The notes under the pieces are model-generated. The model was not told the origin of the DNA, ran no database searches, and was given only the letters and a program-made list of their open reading frames with translations. From Dyella_A sp051962475 (lineage in GTDB: Bacteria > Pseudomonadota > Gammaproteobacteria > Xanthomonadales > Rhodanobacteraceae), in the NCBI RefSeq assembly GCF_051962475.1, contig NZ_JBQCCF010000020.1:62001-126000 (forward strand): 64,000 nucleotides of DNA, read 5' to 3'. Positions 10,017-18,709 of this stretch are shown here, piece by piece. The first letter of the stretch is position 1; the number at the start of each line of letters is the position of its first letter. Made by a program: the position numbers and the translations under genes.

Positions 10017-10604
10017 CTAATCCACCTTCAACAACGCCAACGCTTGATGCCGTGCCGAGGCCCGCAGCGATTTGCGCAGACCCGGATCGTTGGTGGTGCG
10101 CGCCAGTACCATGCCGCCTACGCACAGGGCCACCATCGTCTCGGCGCGGCGGCTGGCGTCGCGCACGCCCTTGAGCGCGCTGCGGTAGATGTGGCCCATG
10201 CCGCGGATGAGGTCGGTGTAGGCCTCCTGCGGCTCCAGCCCCGCACGCGCCACGTCGGCGGGCAGGGCATAGAGCGGGCAGTGCAGGTCGATGTTCTCCA
10301 GCACCTCGTCGCTCAGGTAGAGCTCCACCAGCATGCGCGCGAGCCGTCGCGGGTCACGGAGCTGCTCGGCGGCTTCGGCGGTCTGGACGGCGAACGGATT
10401 GCAAGTGATGAAGCTGGCCACGGCGGCGGCGTACAGCTCGTTCTTGCTCTGGAAGTGATGGTAGAACGCGCCGCGGGTGAGCCCGGCCGCGGCCATGATC
10501 TGATCTATGGTGACCTGCTCGAAGCCGTGTCGATTGAACAGGCGGCGCGCCGATTCGACGATGCGCCCGCGCGTCTGCACGGCGTGTTCGGGGCTGTAGG
10601 GCAT
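10017..10604 (-). CDS. TetR family transcriptional regulator
   Basis: The 195-residue protein has a TetR_N helix-turn-helix at residues 8-55, including ESARRLFNRHGFEQVT and AAGLTRGAFYHHF. The ligand-binding domain after it is unassigned, so the inducer is unknown. The start at 10604 is fixed by GGAGG 9 nt upstream; a longer frame to 10775 would run over the divergent GST gene. It faces the GST gene across a 111-bp interval containing a perfect palindrome (10647-10662), which is probably its own operator. It most likely represses both itself and the GST gene. Confidence 0.9.
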   Translation of the reverse strand: MPYSPEHAVQTRGRIVESARRLFNRHGFEQVTIDQIMAAAGLTRGAFYHHFQSKNELYAAAVASFITCNPFAVQTAEAAEQLRDPRRLARMLVELYLSDEVLENIDLHCPLYALPADVARAGLEPQEAYTDLIRGMGHIYRSALKGVRDASRRAETMVALCVGGMVLARTTNDPGLRKSLRASARHQALALLKVD

Positions 10605-10646
10605 GGGCTTGGACCTCCGGTGGCGAGGTATAGCAGGCCGGCAAAT

Positions 10647-10662
10647 TATGTTCTTTAACATA
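10647..10662. promoter_or_regulatory. Palindromic operator, probably for the adjacent TetR
   Basis: TATGTTCTTTAACATA is a perfect 6-4-6 inverted repeat and a conspicuous AT-rich island in GC-rich sequence. It overlaps the expected -35 zones of the GST promoter (TAAGCT -10 at 10676) and of the tetR promoter (TATACC -10, minus strand, 10632-10627). Confidence 0.65.
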
Positions 10663-10675
10663 TTCTGCCGCCGCG

Positions 10676-10681
10676 TAAGCT
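10676..10681 (+). promoter_or_regulatory. -10-like box TAAGCT of the GST gene
   Basis: TAAGCT lies 35 bp upstream of the GST ATG. The position of its -35 element (about 10653-10658) falls inside the TATGTT..AACATA palindrome, consistent with repression by steric blocking. Confidence 0.4.
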
Positions 10682-10715
10682 GGGCCACCGGTAATCCCGC
10701 CCATCGGAGACACCC

Positions 10716-11363
10716 ATGCAGATCTACTGGATCAAGGCGCAGGCGCCGCGCCGCGTGCTGGCGCTGGTCAAGCACCTGGGCATCGATGCCGAGTACATCG
10801 AGGTCGATATCAAGGCCGGCGGCCTGAAGACGCCGTCGTACCTCGCGCTCAATCCCAACGGCAAGGCGCCCACCCTGATCGATGGCGAGGTCACGTTGTG
10901 GGAGTCGTCGGCGATCATGGCCTATCTGTGCAACAAGGCCGTTTCGGACATGTGGCCGGCGCAGCAGCCGGCCGAGCAGGTCGAGGTGCTGCGCTGGCTA
11001 TCGTGGAGCAACAGCCAGTGGTCGTCCGCGGTCGCACCGTTCTACTTCGAGCACGTGATCAAGCCGGCCTTCCACCTGGGAGACACCGATCACGCCGCAC
11101 TCGCCGCCGCCTTGCCGGAACTGCACCGGCTGGCCGCGATTCTCGACACCCACCTCGCCTCGCACGAGTACGTCGCCTGCCACCGGCTGACCATCGCCGA
11201 CTTCCACATGGCATCGATGGCCTGCGAATGGTGCGATGCAGAGATGCCATTTGCCCACTACCCGAACATCGCGCGCTGGCTCGATCGGCTGATGACGATT
11301 CCCGCCTGGGCCGATCCATGGCCCTCGAAGCACGCCGCCACGCCGACACCGGCGCTGGCCTGA
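10716..11363 (+). CDS. Glutathione S-transferase family protein
   Basis: This 215-residue cytosolic protein has a thioredoxin-like N-terminal domain (residues 1-78). LNPNGKAPTLID contains the cis-Pro, and WESSAIMAYL holds the glutathione-binding Glu-Ser pair. An all-helical C-terminal domain follows, with the N-capping-like motif LTIADFHMAS. It should conjugate glutathione to, or reduce, electrophilic compounds. GGAG precedes the ATG. Its divergent TetR neighbour suggests induction by a toxic small molecule. Confidence 0.9.
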   Translation: MQIYWIKAQAPRRVLALVKHLGIDAEYIEVDIKAGGLKTPSYLALNPNGKAPTLIDGEVTLWESSAIMAYLCNKAVSDMWPAQQPAEQVEVLRWLSWSNSQWSSAVAPFYFEHVIKPAFHLGDTDHAALAAALPELHRLAAILDTHLASHEYVACHRLTIADFHMASMACEWCDAEMPFAHYPNIARWLDRLMTIPAWADPWPSKHAATPTPALA

Positions 11364-11414
11364 CTCCACCGCCGACTCCGGCTTGCCGGGGCGGCCCCAC
11401 CTCGAGGATGAGCG

Positions 11415-11768
11415 ATGAAGCATTTTCTGGCGGTGTACACCGGTTCGCCGGCCGCGCGCGAAGCGAGCGGTTGGGATGGCCTGAATGAAACCGAGCGACA
11501 GGCACGACAGCAGCAAGGCGTGAAAGCGTGGGGCCAGTGGGTCGCTGCGCATCGCAGCGCGATCGTCGATACGGGCGCCCCGCTGGGCAGCACCTTGCGC
11601 GTGGACGCGCGCGGTGTCGAAAGCATCCACAACGCGATGGCCGCTTTCACCGTCGTGCAGGCCGAGTCACATCAGGCCGCTGCGGCGATGTTCGAAGGGC
11701 ATCCGCACTTCACGATCTTTCCGGGCGAGGCGGTGGAAATCATGGAGTGCCTGCCGCTACCGGGATGA
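11415..11768 (+). CDS. YCII-related small protein
   Basis: The 117-residue protein resembles the ferredoxin-like YCII/DGPF fold: a short N-terminal strand (MKHFLAVYTG), helices, then a C-terminal FTVVQAES..HPHF..PGEAVEIME stretch. The function of the family is poorly defined. It lies 51 bp after the GST gene on the same strand and has GAGG before the ATG, so it may share the GST transcript. Confidence 0.65.
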   Translation: MKHFLAVYTGSPAAREASGWDGLNETERQARQQQGVKAWGQWVAAHRSAIVDTGAPLGSTLRVDARGVESIHNAMAAFTVVQAESHQAAAAMFEGHPHFTIFPGEAVEIMECLPLPG

Positions 11769-11912
11769 CGGCCCGGGCCAGCGAGTGCGCCAGCGGGTGC
11801 GCAGCGACGAGATCGGGTAGCCGATCAATCGTCATCGCGTGAGCCGGCGCTTCTCGACGCGCTTCACACGCTGGCCGTGGCAGCGTGTGCCGATCGTGTC
11901 CGGAGCGCCCTC

Positions 11913-12899
11913 ATGAGCGACACCCGCCCGCCAGCCCCCGCCGCAGGTGATCGCCATGCGTGGTTGATCGCGGCCTACGTGGCCGTGCTGCTGGGGCTGG
12001 CGGTGCTCTATTACGTGCTGCGTTGGGATCTGTTGTCGCTGCCGCCGCGCCTGTTGCCCTTGCTGCGGCGGGTGGTGGCGGGCGCGATGGCCATCATGCT
12101 GACCCTGGCGCTGGCGCGCGCGGTGCGCGCCAAAGCGATCGACACGGTCGACAACGCGGTAACGCGCTACAACCTCCAGCGCATCGTCGGCCTGGTGGTG
12201 TTCGTGGTGATCGCGCTCATCGTGGTCTCGGTGCTGTTCGCCAACTGGTATGCCGCGGTGGCGTCGCTGGGCCTGATCTCGCTGGTGCTTGGGTTCGCGC
12301 TGCAGACGCCGATCACCAGCTTCATCGGCTGGATCTACATCCTCGCGCGCCAGCCCTATCGTGTGGGCGATCGCATCAGCATCGGCGATGCCACCGGCGA
12401 CGTGATCGAGGTGACCTACCTGGACACCACGCTGTGGGAGGTGGGCGGCCCGTTCGTATCCAGCAGCCACCCGAACGGACGCCTGATCAAGTTCCCCAAC
12501 GCCAACGTGCTCACCAGCACCATCTACAACTTCTCGTGGGACATGTTCCCTTACATCTGGGACGAGATTTCCTTCCAGGTGGCGTATGACAGCGACCTCG
12601 CGTTCGTAAGCGAGGTGATGCAGCGGGCGGCCGGGCAGGAGCTGGGCGAGGCGATGATCGAACGCGTGCGCACCTTCCGCGAGATCCTCGCCAGCACCCC
12701 GGTGGACGAGGTGGAGGTGAAGGAGCATCCGGCGGTGCTGTTTCGCGTCAACGCCAACACCTGGATCGACGCGAAGGTGCGCTACGTGGTGGACCCCAAA
12801 CGCGCCGGCAGCGTAAAGACCCGGCTGATGCGAGTGATGCTGGAGCAGCTCAACGCGCAGCCCGAGCGCGTGCGCTTTCCGAAGGGCGACAGCCGCTGA
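11913..12899 (+). CDS. MscS family mechanosensitive channel
   Basis: This 328-residue inner-membrane protein has transmembrane helices near residues 16-38, 45-68 and 85-108. A glycine/alanine-rich pore helix (LGLISLVLGFALQTPI) follows, then the MscS beta domain (RVGDRISIGDATGDVIEV, PNGRLIKFPNANVL) and a C-terminal alpha/beta domain. Such channels open on hypo-osmotic shock and release solutes. Start 11913 has CGGAG upstream and avoids an R-rich extension. It ends 15 bp from the convergent hydrolase gene. Confidence 0.88.
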   Translation: MSDTRPPAPAAGDRHAWLIAAYVAVLLGLAVLYYVLRWDLLSLPPRLLPLLRRVVAGAMAIMLTLALARAVRAKAIDTVDNAVTRYNLQRIVGLVVFVVIALIVVSVLFANWYAAVASLGLISLVLGFALQTPITSFIGWIYILARQPYRVGDRISIGDATGDVIEVTYLDTTLWEVGGPFVSSSHPNGRLIKFPNANVLTSTIYNFSWDMFPYIWDEISFQVAYDSDLAFVSEVMQRAAGQELGEAMIERVRTFREILASTPVDEVEVKEHPAVLFRVNANTWIDAKVRYVVDPKRAGSVKTRLMRVMLEQLNAQPERVRFPKGDSR

Positions 12900-12914
12900 G
12901 TTCGAAGGTCCGGT

Positions 12915-13988
12915 TCACAGTTGCTGAGCGAAGAACGCCTCGGCGTCGGCGATGGCGCTGGCGTGCGTATGCGGCTGAGGCACCTCCATGTGCTGGCATA
13001 GCGGCTCGCGCTGACGCCCCAGCGCGGTACAGCGGGCGAGAAAATCGTAGTGGCCCACGCCATGCAGGATGCGCAACGCTGCATGCGGCAGCGAGTCGGC
13101 GGCGAGCTGGCCGTTGCTGGCCGGTGGCGCCACGGTGTCGGCGTCGCCAAACAGGACGTGCACCGGCGTGGTAAGCGCGTGCAGGCTGGCCGGGGCCAGC
13201 GCCTCGATGCCACCGGGTGCCATCAGGAACACCGCGCGCACGCCGGGGATCGCATAGTCATCTCCCGCATGCTTGGCCAGTGCCGCCATCGCCGGCGTCT
13301 TCAGCGCCTGCTCGCGGGCAGCCATGGTCTGATCCGGCGCCTCGGCCTGCGCCGCACAGGTCGCGTCGGCCGCTGACGACTGGCAGAACGCGATGATGTG
13401 CTCGATATCCACGCGCGCCCCGGCGCTCAGCAGGGCGGCGAACCCGCCCATCGAGAAGCCCGCTACGCCCAGCCGCCGCGTGTCCAGATGCGGGCCGATG
13501 CGGGGGTCGGCTTTCGCGGTATCGAGCGCCACGCGCAGGTCCACCGCACGGTCCCACACCAGCAGACTGCCGGCCATGGTGATCGGATCGCGGCCATTGG
13601 TGCCCGGATGATCGACCGCAACCACCACATTGCCTGCGCGTGCCAGCGCGGTGCCGAACCACGCCATCATCCGCGCGCTGCCGCCGAAGCCATGCGAGAA
13701 CAGGATCACCGGGTGCCGCCCCGGCGCGAACGGCGCTTCCGCCGCGGCGCTGCCCGCATCGAACTGGGCCTTCCCTGGCGGGCCGATCTGCAGCGGCGTT
13801 TCGGTCGGGCCCGCGGCCGCGGGATACCACACGGTGACGCGCAATGTGTCGCTGTGCTGCGCATCGCGCAGAGCCGCACTTGGCGTGTGTGCGGTGCGAT
13901 GGGTCTCGCCCACGGTGCCGGCGTGGGCGCCAGCGCCGACGATCAGCGATGCGGCGGTCAGGGCGATCAGGAGGGAGCGGGGAATCAT
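12915..13988 (-). CDS. Secreted alpha/beta hydrolase (dienelactone/PAF-acetylhydrolase-like)
   Basis: The 357-residue protein carries a Sec signal (MIPRSLLIALTAASLIVGAG, cleavage near AHAG). The alpha/beta fold shows an oxyanion-type HGFGG (in VILFSHGFGGSARM), the nucleophile elbow GFSMGGFAA, Asp in LFGDADTVAPP and His in GVGHYDFL. Homologues annotated as predicted dienelactone hydrolase share this layout; the substrate is probably an ester in the periplasm. It starts 34 bp after the AraC-type regulator gene, so the two probably form an operon. Confidence 0.82.
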   Translation of the reverse strand: MIPRSLLIALTAASLIVGAGAHAGTVGETHRTAHTPSAALRDAQHSDTLRVTVWYPAAAGPTETPLQIGPPGKAQFDAGSAAAEAPFAPGRHPVILFSHGFGGSARMMAWFGTALARAGNVVVAVDHPGTNGRDPITMAGSLLVWDRAVDLRVALDTAKADPRIGPHLDTRRLGVAGFSMGGFAALLSAGARVDIEHIIAFCQSSAADATCAAQAEAPDQTMAAREQALKTPAMAALAKHAGDDYAIPGVRAVFLMAPGGIEALAPASLHALTTPVHVLFGDADTVAPPASNGQLAADSLPHAALRILHGVGHYDFLARCTALGRQREPLCQHMEVPQPHTHASAIADAEAFFAQQL

Positions 13989-14022
13989 GCGAGTCTCGTC
14001 GATAAAGATGGAATGGGCTGGA

Positions 14023-14853
14023 TCAGCGCTGCAGCGGCAGCCAGATCTCGACCTCGCCGGTGCCGGTGACGTCGTCGAAGTCGGCACCGTATTTCTCGAA
14101 GTCCGGCGCGTCGGCCACCGTCAGTCCCGAGCGCGGTAGCCACTCGCCGACGAAGGCCTGCCAGGTGCGGCGGATCGCCGAGATGTGGCCGCGGTGGGTG
14201 GCTACCACGTACTCGCGCGCCGGCAATCGCAGGGTGCTGAGTGCGGGGTCGAGGCCGGCAAAGGCGGGCACCTCCACGCCGGCGATGTACTCGAAGCTGC
14301 CCTCGTCGTCGCTGTTGCAGCACACGCCGAAGGCGGTGTTCTGCATCGGCAGCGCCGTCGAGTGGTTCGAGAACAGCTGCTGCCACTGCGCGGGAATGCC
14401 TTGCGTGGTATCCGGCGTGTAGCGGCAACCGAGCCCGGCAATCAGGCGCGCGCCGTCATGCACCAGGCGCGGCTCCTCCAGCGCCACCGCAACGCCGTCG
14501 GCTGTGCGCCAGGGCTCGACTAACGCCAGGTCGTCGACGGAACCGCGCTCACGCACGCTCATCGGACTTACGCCGAACTGTTCGCCGAACGCCCGCGTGA
14601 ACGCCTCGTGCGAGCCGTAACCGCTGCTCAGCGCGACCTCCAGGATGTCGCGCGCGCCGCCCGCCAATCGCCGGGCAGCCTCGGTCATCCGTCGCGCGCG
14701 CAGATAGCGAACCACCGAGTAGCCGGTCATCGCCTGGAACAGCCGCGCGAGGTGGAACGGCGACACGCCGGCCACCTCGGCGATGCGCGCCAGCGACAGC
14801 TCCTCGTTGTAGTGGCTCTCGATGAACCAGAGCGCTTTTTCGGCAGCGGCCAT
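14023..14853 (-). CDS. AraC family regulator with GyrI-like effector domain
   Basis: Two AraC-type helix-turn-helices occupy residues 1-105 (LARIAEVAGVSPFHLARLFQ; GYGSHEAFTRAFGEQFGVSP). A ~155-residue C-terminal GyrI/SOUL-like domain follows (from EEPRLVHDG to VEIWLPLQR) that would bind a small effector, the Rob/BltR-type arrangement. Start 14853 (MAAAEKALW) matches the usual start of this subfamily, but no good ribosome site precedes it; an in-frame start at 14979 is possible. It probably regulates the adjacent secreted hydrolase. Confidence 0.85.
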   Translation of the reverse strand: MAAAEKALWFIESHYNEELSLARIAEVAGVSPFHLARLFQAMTGYSVVRYLRARRMTEAARRLAGGARDILEVALSSGYGSHEAFTRAFGEQFGVSPMSVRERGSVDDLALVEPWRTADGVAVALEEPRLVHDGARLIAGLGCRYTPDTTQGIPAQWQQLFSNHSTALPMQNTAFGVCCNSDDEGSFEYIAGVEVPAFAGLDPALSTLRLPAREYVVATHRGHISAIRRTWQAFVGEWLPRSGLTVADAPDFEKYGADFDDVTGTGEVEIWLPLQR

Positions 14854-15077
14854 CGCGACGATCCGGCAAAGGGGGGTGATCGGCGCAGGGTAACCGCAGC
14901 CTCGCCGGCGCGTTTGATCGTTCTTGCGGTAGCTCACTCTATCGATGCTGGCAGGCGGCTTCGGCGCGCGTATCGGCACCGCTCAGCTCGGCATAGCCCA
15001 GGGACGCGTGACCTGCGGCACTCGTTCCGACAGCGGGGAACGCGCAGAGTCGAGCGGGGTTTATCTGGACGTCGCCC

Positions 15078-15893
15078 ATGACCGATTCACTTCACCTCCA
15101 GCCGCCCCGCCTCATCGGTGCGCTGGTGCGGGTGGGACTGTTCTGGGCCCTGTCGGTCGGTGTTCTGATCGCTGCCGGCGCGGCCGCGCATAGGCTGGGC
15201 GCTTCCCCTGCCGGGTTGTCGACTGGCGCGATGGCGAGCCTGTGCACGCTTTTATTGAGCCTGGCTTTCTTGCGCCAAGAGACCAAGTCTCCCGCGGCTG
15301 TTGGACTGGCGCCAGATCGTTTCACGCCTCTGCGGTTTTTGCTGGGGTTGGTAGCGGGACTGGTTCTGCTCGCAGTGCACATGGCACTGGTAGCCGCTTA
15401 TGGGCACGTGCATTGGATGAGGGCTCCGACGCCGCCGTCGCCGTGGCAGGCACTTCTCACGATGGTTGGGTACGTGGCGCTGGCCTGGCGTGAGGAGCTC
15501 GCTTTTCGTGGCTATCCACTGCGCGCGCTCGCCGCGGCAGGCGGGCCGTGGATGGCGCAGATCATCATGGCGGGTCTTTTCGTGGTGGAGCATCGGCTCG
15601 CAGGCAACAATTGGAGCAACGCCATCGTGGGTGCGGGGTTGGGAGCCTTGGTGTTTGGCGCCGCTGCGCTGAGCAGTCGCGGGTTGGCTCTGCCGTTGGG
15701 ACTGCACGCGGCATGGAACATCGGCGATTGGATGCGTGGCAACAAGGGCGGCGGTTATTGGGTGGCGTCGGTTGATCCGGGGTACGCCGCAGCGGTGGAA
15801 CGCTTCGGCCTGATGGCCTATGCCCTGATCATGGTGATGGCGCTGTTGCTGTTCGAATGGTGGCGTCGTGCGGAGGCGATTGCCGAGGACTGA
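15078..15893 (+). CDS. CPBP family intramembrane metalloprotease
   Basis: The 271-residue protein has about eight hydrophobic segments and the CPBP (Rce1/abortive-infection) signature: EELAFRGYPL (EExxxR), then VVEHRLAGNN, then GLHAAWNIGD (HxxxN). These residues would bind zinc inside the membrane. Bacterial members have been linked to peptide processing and bacteriocin immunity, but no bacteriocin gene is adjacent here. It is transcribed alone between divergent and convergent neighbours. Confidence 0.85.
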   Translation: MTDSLHLQPPRLIGALVRVGLFWALSVGVLIAAGAAAHRLGASPAGLSTGAMASLCTLLLSLAFLRQETKSPAAVGLAPDRFTPLRFLLGLVAGLVLLAVHMALVAAYGHVHWMRAPTPPSPWQALLTMVGYVALAWREELAFRGYPLRALAAAGGPWMAQIIMAGLFVVEHRLAGNNWSNAIVGAGLGALVFGAAALSSRGLALPLGLHAAWNIGDWMRGNKGGGYWVASVDPGYAAAVERFGLMAYALIMVMALLLFEWWRRAEAIAED

Positions 15894-15908
15894 CCACCAT
15901 CGTCCGCA

Positions 15909-17249
15909 TTATTCGCGCTCGAGCTCGGGCAGGCGCGTGGTGGCCTGTGGCGCCATCGTGCGCACGATCAGCACCGCCAGCAGCGGAATCGCGACGGCGT
16001 AGGCGTACTGGGTGCGCGATACGCCGATGCCGAGCGGAAACCAGATGCCGGTGATGCCCAGTTCGCTCAGTTCGTCAGGGAATTGCGCCACGACGACCCA
16101 GGCGAGCGTGGCGAGCGCGAGGACGCGCATCGTCGCTTCGCGCGCGATGCGCGCGGCGATCACGGCGAGCAGGGCCAGTACGCCCAGTCGATCGATGCGG
16201 GTGAGCACGGCTATTTGCATCGCGCCCCCGGCGATGCCGGCTGCCGCCAGGGCCACGGCGGTGGCGTCGAGCCAGCGCCAGGGGCGCGGGCACCAGCGGT
16301 TCCACGCGATGGCCCACGCGCTGAAGCCCAGCGGCGCCAGCACGATGTTCATCCACCCCACGTAGGCGGGCAGGCTGAGCAGATCGGTCCAGGCGTAAGT
16401 CGCGTTTTCCAGGCGCTTCAGCGCCGAGAGCACCAGCGCGACGGCGACGATGCCGAGGAAGCCCGGATGGCCGCTGCGCCGACGCCAGGCGAGCGCCAGG
16501 CCGGCAAGCGCGAACATGGCCAGCGGCTCGACCAGATCCACGATGTAGCCGGCGACGGTGCGCCACCATTGCACGCGATACAGCGCGTCTCCCACCGGAC
16601 GCGGCGCGAGGATCGGCGCAATATGCATGCCGCCACCGTCGGCGCCGGCCGGGATGCCCGGTTGCATGTACGCGCGGATGGCGAGCACGCCGCGGTGGCC
16701 GGCTGCATCGGCGGGCAACGCGTAGCGCAACGGGCGGACGCCGACGACACGCGGCGCCGTGCCGAGCCGGCCCGAACCGCCCAGCCGAACGCCGTTCCAG
16801 TAGAGCTCGTAGCCGTCATCCAGGGCGGTAGGGCCAAGCACCTCCCATGCGCGATCGCCGGCGGGTACGTCCACGGTGCGCCGATACCACGCATAGCCCT
16901 GGTAACCGGGATGGCCGTGCGCCATCCATCCACCGACATAGCCGGGCAGCCCCACATCGCCATCGTGACTGCCGGGCGGAGCGGTGAGGTCGAGCGTCTC
17001 CCAACCGCGCTCGTCGATGCCAAGCGCGGCCCAGCCCGGGTCGTCGCCGATGTGGAATTGCCAGGAGCCATCGAGCGTGATGGCCGCCGCGCGCAGCGCG
17101 GCCGGGTCGGGGCGACCGCCCACCGCCAGGACGGCGATCACGATGGCCAACAGCAGGGCGGTCACGATGACGACGCCGACGAGCAGCGCGTGCTGCCTCG
17201 TGCGCGAGGTTGCTGGTGCCGACGGAGATGCTGTTGCCGCGTTCGTCAT
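15909..17249 (-). CDS. Membrane protein with extracytoplasmic jelly-roll-like domain
   Basis: The 446-residue protein has an N-terminal membrane anchor (residues 22-45), then an extracytoplasmic ~165-residue domain. DGSWQFHIGDDPGW, WYRRTVDVP and YELYWNGVRLGGSG resemble the galactose-binding jelly roll of GH2 enzymes. A C-terminal block of about seven transmembrane helices (residues 235-435) follows. No glycosidase catalytic barrel, kinase or cyclase domain is present. The order resembles 7TM-DISM-type receptors without an output domain. GGAG lies 8 nt before the ATG. Function is unknown, possibly carbohydrate sensing. Confidence 0.7.
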   Translation of the reverse strand: MTNAATASPSAPATSRTRQHALLVGVVIVTALLLAIVIAVLAVGGRPDPAALRAAAITLDGSWQFHIGDDPGWAALGIDERGWETLDLTAPPGSHDGDVGLPGYVGGWMAHGHPGYQGYAWYRRTVDVPAGDRAWEVLGPTALDDGYELYWNGVRLGGSGRLGTAPRVVGVRPLRYALPADAAGHRGVLAIRAYMQPGIPAGADGGGMHIAPILAPRPVGDALYRVQWWRTVAGYIVDLVEPLAMFALAGLALAWRRRSGHPGFLGIVAVALVLSALKRLENATYAWTDLLSLPAYVGWMNIVLAPLGFSAWAIAWNRWCPRPWRWLDATAVALAAAGIAGGAMQIAVLTRIDRLGVLALLAVIAARIAREATMRVLALATLAWVVVAQFPDELSELGITGIWFPLGIGVSRTQYAYAVAIPLLAVLIVRTMAPQATTRLPELERE

Positions 17250-17364
17250 GATTGGTGCTCCGGGTCACGCGTCGAAGAAACCATGGGCGGGGGCAGGATA
17301 GACCTGCGGCAGCCGGCGGACGAAAGCGTGGCGTTCGGAAGACCGACCCAGCGGATGATGGAGC

Positions 17365-17799
17365 TCAGGTCGGCGGCGGGAACCACAGCGTGGCGATCTT
17401 GCCGTCGCGCACTTCGTACACGGCGAGCGAGTCGGGCGCGTGTTTGCCGGGCGGCAGCCCGCGCACGTGTTCGAGGTCGATGACCACCGGGCCGTTGACC
17501 ACGCGCTTGAGGATGTCGACGCCGAAACCCTTGGGCACTTGGCCGAGAAACGTGAACGCCTGCTTGAGTGCGACCTGACCCTTGCGCTCGGGGCGCTTGC
17601 CGCTGAGGTCGATGACGCGGGCATCGTCGGCGTAGCAGGCGGTGAACGCCGCCAGGTCGTGCGCGTTGTAGGCATCCACCTGGGCCTGCACCACCTCGGC
17701 CGGGCTGGATGTCGCGCTGGTGTTTCCGCAGGCGGCCGCAGCGGGGAGCGAGGCGCTCGCCAGGCATGCGGCTAGAAGGACGGTGCGAGGGAAGATCAT
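17365..17799 (-). CDS. Secreted NTF2-like (SnoaL/SgcJ-type) protein
   Basis: The 144-residue protein has a signal peptide (MIFPRTVLLAACLASASLPAAAA) and one NTF2-like cone domain with the hallmark VDAYNAHDLAAFTACYADDARVID. NTF2-like proteins range from isomerases to binding proteins, so no reaction can be assigned. Start 17799 is chosen because it begins directly at the signal peptide; longer frames add unsupported sequence. It lies between the flavodoxin-fold gene (95 bp upstream) and the membrane protein gene (115 bp downstream) on the same strand. Confidence 0.75.
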   Translation of the reverse strand: MIFPRTVLLAACLASASLPAAAACGNTSATSSPAEVVQAQVDAYNAHDLAAFTACYADDARVIDLSGKRPERKGQVALKQAFTFLGQVPKGFGVDILKRVVNGPVVIDLEHVRGLPPGKHAPDSLAVYEVRDGKIATLWFPPPT

Positions 17800-17894
17800 G
17801 CCGGCTCCAGGGGCGTCGCGCACGGGCGCATGAGCGTCCGATGGTAGGTTGCTGCACGCGCCCACGCATCCCCCGGAAGCCATGTGCGCCGGGG

Positions 17895-18512
17895 CTATTT
17901 CCGCGCTGGCCCGGGAGCGGGGTACGGGCGCTCGTGCAGCAGTCCGGCCAAGTGGGCGGCGTTGCAGGTCAGGGTCTGGATGGCGCTGGCCACGGCCTTG
18001 GGCGTCTGCTTAAGGTCGACGTAGTTCTTGCTGCTCATCGCCTCGCCCACCCAGTAGGCGGAGCTGCCCGAGGGAATGGTGAAGCCGACATCCGCGAGTG
18101 CCTGATACAGCTCGGCGGTGACGTGGTGCGCGCCGTCCTCGTTGCCCACCACGCCGACCACCGCCACCTTGCCGAAGGTGGGGTAGCGGCCGTCGTCGTC
18201 GATCTCCCCGAGTACCGCGTCGAGACGCTCGAGTACGCGCTTGACCACCGAGCTGGGCTGGCCCATCCAGATCGGTGTGGCCAGCACCAGGATCTGCGCC
18301 TGGTCGATGCGCTTGCGCAGCGCGGGCCAGGCGTCGCCTGGGCCCTCGTCGGTCTTCACGCCGGGCAGGATGTCGTGATTGACCGCGCGCTCGCTGGACG
18401 TCTGCACGCCATAGCCTTCGAGCGCGTGCAGCAGCTGGTCGAGCAGCTTCTGGGTGGATGAGGGCTCATCGCCGCGCTTGAGCGTGCAGTTGAGACCGAA
18501 GGCACTAAGCAT
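17895..18512 (-). CDS. Flavodoxin-fold NAD(P)H-dependent oxidoreductase
   Basis: The 205-residue protein matches the NADPH-dependent FMN reductase/flavodoxin_2 superfamily. An N-terminal strand with a Thr/Ser-rich phosphate loop (LKRGDEPSSTQKLLDQ), ATPIWMGQPSSVVKRVLERLD contacting the flavin ring, and VAVVGVVGNEDGAHH are visible. It would reduce quinones, flavin or iron using NAD(P)H in the cytosol. Start 18512 is fixed by AGGAG upstream of the ATG. Confidence 0.82.
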   Translation of the reverse strand: MLSAFGLNCTLKRGDEPSSTQKLLDQLLHALEGYGVQTSSERAVNHDILPGVKTDEGPGDAWPALRKRIDQAQILVLATPIWMGQPSSVVKRVLERLDAVLGEIDDDGRYPTFGKVAVVGVVGNEDGAHHVTAELYQALADVGFTIPSGSSAYWVGEAMSSKNYVDLKQTPKAVASAIQTLTCNAAHLAGLLHERPYPAPGPARK

Positions 18513-18668
18513 GGGAGCTCCTGAAGGCGGACCGGATCGCGAGTGTGTGGGGTGCGGTGTCGAGCCAGGGTCCATGGCGCGGGCATGCCGCGTTCACAGG
18601 CAGGGCACGCCGTGCCGCGCCGGCGCATGCGTGCGGCGCTACTGACTCGCACTGACCGCCGTCGGCGC

Positions 18669-18674
18669 TACCAT
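18669..18674 (+). promoter_or_regulatory. -10-like box TACCAT
   Basis: TACCAT lies 36 bp before the ATG of the zinc-ribbon/PH-domain gene and fits the TAnnnT pattern seen elsewhere in the window. No clear -35. Confidence 0.25.
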
Positions 18675-18709
18675 CGCCGCACCCGATGACTGGCCGATGG
18701 AGCCGACCC

